From Pseudomonas tolaasii NCPPB 2192 (GTDB taxonomy: Bacteria > Pseudomonadota > Gammaproteobacteria > Pseudomonadales > Pseudomonadaceae), in NCBI RefSeq assembly GCF_002813445.1, contig NZ_PHHD01000001.1, positions 2,852,001-2,916,000 on the forward strand: a stretch of 64,000 bases of DNA, given 5' to 3'. The notes below the pieces were generated by a model. It ran no database searches. It was not told the origin of the DNA and saw only the letters and a program-made list of their open reading frames with translations. The stretch's first letter is position 1. Every line of letters starts with the position of its first letter. The translations under genes were made by a program, and so were the position numbers. Below, in pieces: positions 59,272-64,000 of the stretch.

Positions 59272-60422
59272 CAGGCGAGCAACTTGATCAAGGTCTGGTA
59301 GTAGATTTCGGTCAGCACATCGAGGTCGCTGGCGAGAATGCGCTCGTTAACCTGATGGATCGTCGCGTTGACCGGGCCCAGCTCGACCACTTGGGTGCCG
59401 AGGGTGGCAATGAAGCGCCCGTCGGAAGTGCCGCCACTGGTGGACGCCTGGGTCTCACGGCCGGTAATCGCCTTGATGCTGGCCGAGACGGCATCGAGCA
59501 ATGCGCCAGGCTCGGTGAGAAACGGCAGGCCCGACAGCGCCCACTCCACATGCCAGTCCAGGCCGTGCTTGTCGAGGATCTGCGCGACGCGCTGTTGCAG
59601 GCCTTCCACGGTGGATTCGGTGGAAAAACGGAAGTTGAACACCGCCGTCAGGTCGCCGGGAATGACGTTGGTGGCGCCGGTGCCGGAATTGAGGTTGGAG
59701 ATCTGGAAGCTGGTCGGCGGGAAAAACGCGTTGCCGTCATCCCAATGCTCGGCGGCGAGTTCCGCCAGGGCCGGGGCAGCCAGGTGGATCGGGTTCTTCG
59801 CCAGGTGCGGGTAGGCCACGTGGCCTTGCACACCGCGCACCGTCAGGGTGGCGCCGAGGGAGCCGCGACGGCCGTTCTTGACCACATCGCCCACCAGGCT
59901 GGTGCTCGACGGCTCGCCGACGATGCACCAGTCCAGACGTTCCTTGCGCGCAGCCAGGCGTTCGATCACCGCTTTGGTGCCGTGGTGCGCCGGGCCTTCT
60001 TCATCGCTGGTGATCAGGAAGGCCACCGAGCCTTTGTGGTCCGGGTAGTCGGTGACGAAACGCTCCGACGCCACCAGCATGGCCGCCAGGCTGCCTTTCA
60101 TGTCCGCCGCGCCACGCCCGCAGAGCATGCCGTTTTCGTCGATCAGTGCGTCGAACGGGTCGTTCTGCCAGGCGCCCACCGGGCCGGTTGGCACCACGTC
60201 GGTGTGGCCGGCGAAGCACAGCACCGGGCCTTCGTGCTTGCCGTGGGTGGCCCAGAAGTTGTCCACGTCCTCGATGCGCATCGGCTCAAGCTGGAAACCG
60301 GCGTCGCCCAGGCGCTGCATCATCAGCTTCTGGCAGTCGGCATCGATCGGCGTCACCGAAGGACGACGAATCAGGTCGATAGCGAGTTGGAGGGTCGGCG
60401 AAAGGTCGGCGTGGGCCGTCAT
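59271..60422 (-). CDS. dapE: Succinyl-diaminopimelate desuccinylase
   Basis: DapE is a dinuclear zinc enzyme of lysine and peptidoglycan (diaminopimelate) synthesis. The 383-residue protein has the M20 peptidase motifs: FAGHTDVVPTGP (His about 73), RGAADMKGSLAAM (metal Asp about 106), and SDEEGPA (catalytic Glu). The start at MTAHADLSP was chosen; the frame remains open upstream to 60602 without a family-like leader. Coupled to rlmA. In PAO1 dapE is likewise next to ndvB. Confidence 0.94.
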   Translation of the reverse strand: MTAHADLSPTLQLAIDLIRRPSVTPIDADCQKLMMQRLGDAGFQLEPMRIEDVDNFWATHGKHEGPVLCFAGHTDVVPTGPVGAWQNDPFDALIDENGMLCGRGAADMKGSLAAMLVASERFVTDYPDHKGSVAFLITSDEEGPAHHGTKAVIERLAARKERLDWCIVGEPSSTSLVGDVVKNGRRGSLGATLTVRGVQGHVAYPHLAKNPIHLAAPALAELAAEHWDDGNAFFPPTSFQISNLNSGTGATNVIPGDLTAVFNFRFSTESTVEGLQQRVAQILDKHGLDWHVEWALSGLPFLTEPGALLDAVSASIKAITGRETQASTSGGTSDGRFIATLGTQVVELGPVNATIHQVNERILASDLDVLTEIYYQTLIKLLA

Positions 60423-60490
60423 GGGAAAACTCCGGGAAGCGTGTGAGGGGCGCAGGACGAATGTGGACTCTAAAGTGGTGCAGATCCAAT

Positions 60491-60535
60491 GTGGGAGCTG
60501 GCCTGCTTCACATGAAGCCTTGGCGCAGGCCAAGT
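60491..60535. repeat. Degraded REPIN
   Basis: GTGGGAGCTGGCCTGC at left, partly matched by GCGCAGGCCAAG at right with many substitutions. Looks like a decayed copy of the family, upstream of dapE. Confidence 0.6.
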
Positions 60536-60561
60536 CTTGCAAAACGGCCGTTATCTTATAG

Positions 60562-60589
60562 CAAAACGGCGGCCAGAGGCCGCCGTTTA
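60562..60589 (-). terminator. Terminator after ndvB
   Basis: AAACGGCGGCC and GGCCGCCGTTT arms with a 3-base loop, TTTT on the leftward side, 18 bases beyond the ndvB stop. A perfect 11-bp stem. Confidence 0.85.
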
Positions 60590-60606
60590 GTGCATTGCGC
60601 ACGTTT

Positions 60607-63198
60607 TTACACCACGGGAGCTGGCTCCGGCGCCACTGCCGGTTTCGGCAGCGAAGACAGGAACGCCATGATCAGCGCCGCCACGTACGGCAGCGACTGC
60701 ACCAGCAGCATGACCACCCAGAAACGCATGTCATTGCTCGGCAGGCCCTGCACCAGGTAAATCCCCAGCGCCGCGCCCCACAACAGCAGCATGATGAACA
60801 TTTCTTCGCGGGCTTCGGAAATCGCTACCCAGAAGCCGTGGTTATCCGCGTTTTTCGGTGTACGAAAGAACGGAATACTGGTGGTGAAGAATCCGTACAG
60901 TACCGCCTTGGCGATGGTGTGCGACAACGCCAGCCCGGCCAGTGCCGCACAGAACGCATCCTTCAAGTTCACGCCGACGGCGCGGCGGTACAGGAAGATG
61001 ATCTTGCCCACCTTGAACACGAACAGCGCCAACGGCGGGATCGCGAAAATCAGCAGCGGCGGGTCAACCCGTGTCGGCACGATGATCATCGCCGCCGACC
61101 ACAACAGCGCGCCGACGGTGAAGAAGATGTTCATGCCATCCGCCACCCACGGCAGCCAGCCTGCGAGGAAGTGGTAGCGCTGGCCACGGGTCAGCTCGGT
61201 GTCCTTGCCGCGCAACAGGCTGGCGGTGTGACGCTTGATAATCTGAATCGCCCCGTAGGCCCAGCGGAACCGCTGTTTCTTGAAGTCGATAAAGGTATCC
61301 GGCATCAGGCCCTTGCCGTAGCTGTCGTGGTAGTACGCCGCCGACAGGCCTTTCTCGAACACACGCAGGCCCAGTTCGGCGTCTTCGCAGATGCACCAGT
61401 CGGCCCAGCCCAGTTCTTCGAGCACCGAGCGACGGGTCATGGTCATGGTGCCGTGCTGGATGATCGCGTCACGGTCGTTGCGGGTGACCATGCCGATATG
61501 GAAGAAGCCTTTGTATTCCGCGTAGCAGAGCTTCTTGAAGGTGCTTTCGTTCTGGTCGCGGTAGTCCTGCGGTGACTGCACCACGGCGATTTTCGGGTCG
61601 GCGAAGTGCGGCACCATGTGCTTGAGCCAGTTGGGCGACACGCAGTAGTCCGAGTCGATCACCGCGATCACTTCGGCGTCCTTGGCAGTGTGCGGAATCA
61701 GGTAATTCAGCGCGCCACCCTTGAAACCGGCCAGGGGCGAAACGTGGAAAAACTTGAAGCGCGGGCCGAGGGTTTCGCAGTAGTCGCGCACCGGCTCCCA
61801 AACGGCCGGGTCTTTGGTGTTGTTGTCGATGATCAGGACTTCATAGTCCGGGTAGTCGAGAGCGGCCAGGGCGTCGAGAGTCTGTTTGACCATCTCCGGC
61901 GGCTCGTTGTAGCACGGCACGTGGATCGAGACTTTCGGGCGGTAGTCCGAATCCCCTTCAACCGGCAGGAATTCCCGTCGACGCTTGTGGGTCCACACCG
62001 CTTCGGCGAGTTCGTGGGCTTCGGTGAGCAGCACGATAAACACGCCCAGCGCACCGAGAGCGAGCAAGATACCGACGGTCACGCTGAACCAGGTGCTGTA
62101 TTGCTGGCTGTAGTCGTAGCCGATCCACACCAACACCGAACCACACAGAAACGCGATAAAGGTCAGGAAGGTGCGGCCACGCTGGCGCAGGGCCGAGCCG
62201 TCGATCATCAGCAACGTCAGCGACAGCAGTGCCAGCACCACCGAACCGATAGCCAACACGCGCCATTGCGGGATCGCGACCACAGGGCCTTCAAAGTTGA
62301 ATTTCTGCTGGCGCGCGGCGTTGTACACGCCCCAGTAAGCGCCCGCCGAGCCTTCGTCACTGACTTTCCACGGCTGATCGAACGCCTCGATCACAAAGTA
62401 GTTGTAGCCCTGGCGGTTCAGCTTGTTCACCAGCGTACGCAAGTAAATCGCCTGGTCGGCCGGGGAGGTTTCATTGCCACCGCGCATGCGGCCGTTGCTC
62501 GGCCAGCCCACTTCAGACAGCAGCAGCGGCTTTTTCGGGAACAGTTTTTTCAGGTCGCGGGCACGGTCAAGTACGTACTGGCCGGCCTTGTCCATCGGGA
62601 TGAATTCCCAGAACGGCAGGATATGCGCCGCGATCAGGTCGACGTGCTTGGCCAGTTGCGGGTTCTTTTCCCAGATGTGCCATTGCTCGGAGGTGGTTAC
62701 CGGCACCTTCACGGCAGCGCGCACGCGGTCGAGCAGTACAATCAATGCTTCGGGGGTGATTTCTTCCCGGAACAACGCTTCGTTACCGACCACTACCCGC
62801 ACTACGCTGCGCGAGCTGTTGGCGATTTCGATGGCGCGCTGGATTTCACGCTCGTTGCGCTCAAGGTCCGGGCTGATCCAGATCCCGAGCGTCACGCGCA
62901 GGCCGAATTCTTCCGCCAGCTTGGGGATGTCGCCCAGGGTGCCGTCGACCGAGTAAGTACGGATGTTGTCCGTCAGCTTGCTCATGATCGCCAGGTCCTG
63001 GCGCATCTGGTCGTCGGTGGGGTACTGGTCTTTCTGCGGGAACTGGCCTTGCTGGAACGGCGAGTAGGAGAACCCGGAGATCTGTTCAGGCCAGTTGGGG
63101 GTGGTGACGGGGCGGTTGATCAGCGCCCAGAAGCCGGTGAACAGCGCGGCAATTGCCAGCACGATCACCAGGTTGAGTCCAAATTTACGCGATGCCAT
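60607..63198 (-). CDS. ndvB: Cyclic beta-glucan synthase NdvB-type glycosyltransferase
   Basis: An 863-residue inner-membrane synthase making periplasmic beta-1,3-type glucans, linked in P. aeruginosa to biofilm-specific antibiotic tolerance. After an N-terminal helix there is a GH17-like domain (about 37-300, VVGNEALFREEITPEAL, LLSEVGWPSNGR). Membrane segments follow, then a GT2 domain (about 430-680: HVPCYNEPP, VIDSDYCVSPN, the QRFRWAYG motif), and further C-terminal helices. Length equals PAO1 NdvB (about 865). The ATG at 63198 (MASRKFGLN) was chosen for the signal-anchor start. Confidence 0.92.
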   Translation of the reverse strand: MASRKFGLNLVIVLAIAALFTGFWALINRPVTTPNWPEQISGFSYSPFQQGQFPQKDQYPTDDQMRQDLAIMSKLTDNIRTYSVDGTLGDIPKLAEEFGLRVTLGIWISPDLERNEREIQRAIEIANSSRSVVRVVVGNEALFREEITPEALIVLLDRVRAAVKVPVTTSEQWHIWEKNPQLAKHVDLIAAHILPFWEFIPMDKAGQYVLDRARDLKKLFPKKPLLLSEVGWPSNGRMRGGNETSPADQAIYLRTLVNKLNRQGYNYFVIEAFDQPWKVSDEGSAGAYWGVYNAARQQKFNFEGPVVAIPQWRVLAIGSVVLALLSLTLLMIDGSALRQRGRTFLTFIAFLCGSVLVWIGYDYSQQYSTWFSVTVGILLALGALGVFIVLLTEAHELAEAVWTHKRRREFLPVEGDSDYRPKVSIHVPCYNEPPEMVKQTLDALAALDYPDYEVLIIDNNTKDPAVWEPVRDYCETLGPRFKFFHVSPLAGFKGGALNYLIPHTAKDAEVIAVIDSDYCVSPNWLKHMVPHFADPKIAVVQSPQDYRDQNESTFKKLCYAEYKGFFHIGMVTRNDRDAIIQHGTMTMTRRSVLEELGWADWCICEDAELGLRVFEKGLSAAYYHDSYGKGLMPDTFIDFKKQRFRWAYGAIQIIKRHTASLLRGKDTELTRGQRYHFLAGWLPWVADGMNIFFTVGALLWSAAMIIVPTRVDPPLLIFAIPPLALFVFKVGKIIFLYRRAVGVNLKDAFCAALAGLALSHTIAKAVLYGFFTTSIPFFRTPKNADNHGFWVAISEAREEMFIMLLLWGAALGIYLVQGLPSNDMRFWVVMLLVQSLPYVAALIMAFLSSLPKPAVAPEPAPVV

Positions 63199-63415
63199 GG
63201 CTATTTCGGGTTCCAAAGGGTGTGGAACGAAAAGAGGTGTCGGCCTGCGCCGAACGGCGCGCATCCTACACCGGCCCTTCCCTGAGCGTACAGCAGACAG
63301 AGAAAAGCCGGACGTTAGTCCGCGAAACCCCATCTAAGTTCTTTACTTGTAGCTTGTCGCTTCGAACTTGTCGCTGTGTAGTCCATAATGCGCGCCGGTT
63401 TTTGGGGTATTGGTC

Positions 63416-64000
63416 ATGAGTACAGAAGATCCACGGTTTGCAGGCGTCGCCCGCTTGTATGGCATTGAAGGCCTGGAACGTTTGAAAGCGGCCCATGTGG
63501 CGATCGTCGGCGTCGGCGGCGTGGGCTCGTGGGCGGCGGAAGCCATGGCCCGTTGCGGGGTGGGTGAAATTTCGCTGTTTGACCTGGACGACGTGTGCGT
63601 CAGCAACAGCAACCGCCAGTTGCACGCGCTGGACAGCACCGTGGGCAAGCCCAAGGTCGAAGTGATGGCCGAACGCCTGCGCGGCATCAACCCGGATTGC
63701 ACGGTGCACGCGGTGGCGGATTTCGTGACGCGCGACACCATGGCCGAATACATCACGCCGAACATCGACTGCGTGATCGACTGCATCGATGCCGTCAACG
63801 CCAAGGCCGCGTTGATTGCCTGGTGCAAGCGCCGCAAGATCCAGATCATCACCACCGGCGGCGCGGGCGGGCAGATCGATCCGACGCTGATCCAGGTGTG
63901 TGACCTGAACCGCACCTTCAACGACCCACTGGCCTCGAAAGTGCGCTCCACTCTTCGCCGCGACTACGGTTTCTCGCGCACAGTGACCCGGCATTACAGC
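63416..64000 (+). CDS. tcdA: tRNA threonylcarbamoyladenosine dehydratase TcdA, 5' part
   Basis: TcdA (CsdL) is an E1-like ATP-dependent enzyme that cyclises t6A37 to ct6A. The frame runs off the right edge; 195 codons are visible. The nucleotide-binding VGVGGVGSWAAEA (about 31-43), FDLDDVCVSNSNRQ (about 56-69) and CIDAVNAK region are diagnostic of this E1-like family. The visible part is about three quarters of the usual ~270 residues. Start ATG at 63416. Confidence 0.93.
   Translation, partial: MSTEDPRFAGVARLYGIEGLERLKAAHVAIVGVGGVGSWAAEAMARCGVGEISLFDLDDVCVSNSNRQLHALDSTVGKPKVEVMAERLRGINPDCTVHAVADFVTRDTMAEYITPNIDCVIDCIDAVNAKAALIAWCKRRKIQIITTGGAGGQIDPTLIQVCDLNRTFNDPLASKVRSTLRRDYGFSRTVTRHYS

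Noticed and set aside
1..64000. tRNA or rRNA genes
   Set aside because: No cloverleaf-like segment ending CCA or rRNA-like conserved stretch was seen by reading; a tRNA scan would settle it.

Overview
The window is chromosomal DNA from a fluorescent Pseudomonas, most likely of the P. fluorescens group. The evidence is gene content and order matching Pseudomonas core blocks (recA-recX; erdR-dgkA; finR/fpr; the seven-gene wsp cluster followed by prfB and lysS; ppc-adk-tsaB; mexL/mexJK; plsB; ndvB-dapE), dense GC-rich coding sequence, and many intergenic REPIN-type palindromes with the core GTGGGAGCTGGCTTGCC. No rRNA, tRNA, CRISPR array, prophage or insertion sequence was found.

Layout. 0-5 kb: 3' part of recA, recX, a LOG-family protein, a small secreted protein, a DTW tRNA-modifying enzyme, the response regulator erdR, and dgkA. 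5-11 kb: the divergent finR/fpr pair, trmO, a DUF1456 gene, a pseudouridine-synthase-like gene that appears to lack the catalytic motifs, a GNAT gene and rimO. 11-18.5 kb: the potassium transporter kup, an Old Yellow Enzyme, a GNAT, a 61-residue protein, the Tat-exported glucan protein opgD, and a TerB/DUF533 membrane protein. 18.5-21.9 kb: a less GC-rich accessory insertion with a PAAR-domain, type VI secretion-like effector and three tandem paralogous membrane-anchored proteins, all translationally coupled by ATGA overlaps. 22-30.5 kb: complete wspABCDEF plus wspR, a surface-sensing c-di-GMP system. 30.7-38 kb: prfB with its programmed frameshift, lysS, a TetR regulator, a lipoprotein, a QEGLA-motif metalloprotease-like protein, an esterase-like lipoprotein and two small unknowns. 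38-48 kb: an OmpA-type lipoprotein with a DUF4398 partner, ppc, adk, tsaB, a DUF72 gene, a PEP-mutase-family enzyme, a proline-rich protein with an internal repeat, and rsmJ. 48-54 kb: mexL divergent from mexJ-mexK, then a region with a strong unexplained hairpin. 54-64 kb: a DUF4197 protein, a YbaY-type lipoprotein, plsB, a cold-shock protein, rlmA, dapE, the glucan synthase ndvB, and the 5' part of tcdA, which runs off the window.

Themes. Several genes act on the cell envelope and biofilm life: wsp/c-di-GMP, opgD and ndvB periplasmic glucans, OmpA and DUF4398 lipoproteins, and the MexJK pump. Several modify tRNA, rRNA or ribosomal protein (tapT-like, trmO, tsaB, tcdA, rimO, rsmJ, rlmA). TsaB makes t6A37, which TrmO and TcdA then modify further.

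The best candidate for something undescribed is the PAAR effector module at 18.5-21.9 kb. Its three putative immunity paralogues look like a recently expanded, recombining array: the last two are nearly identical over most of their length, a short patch of the last one matches the first instead, and the last one has lost the ancestral stop codon. The other notable points are the pseudouridine-synthase-like protein without its catalytic aspartate, REPINs with symmetrically doubled ends, and a GNAT gene whose C-terminus is encoded by a REPIN.
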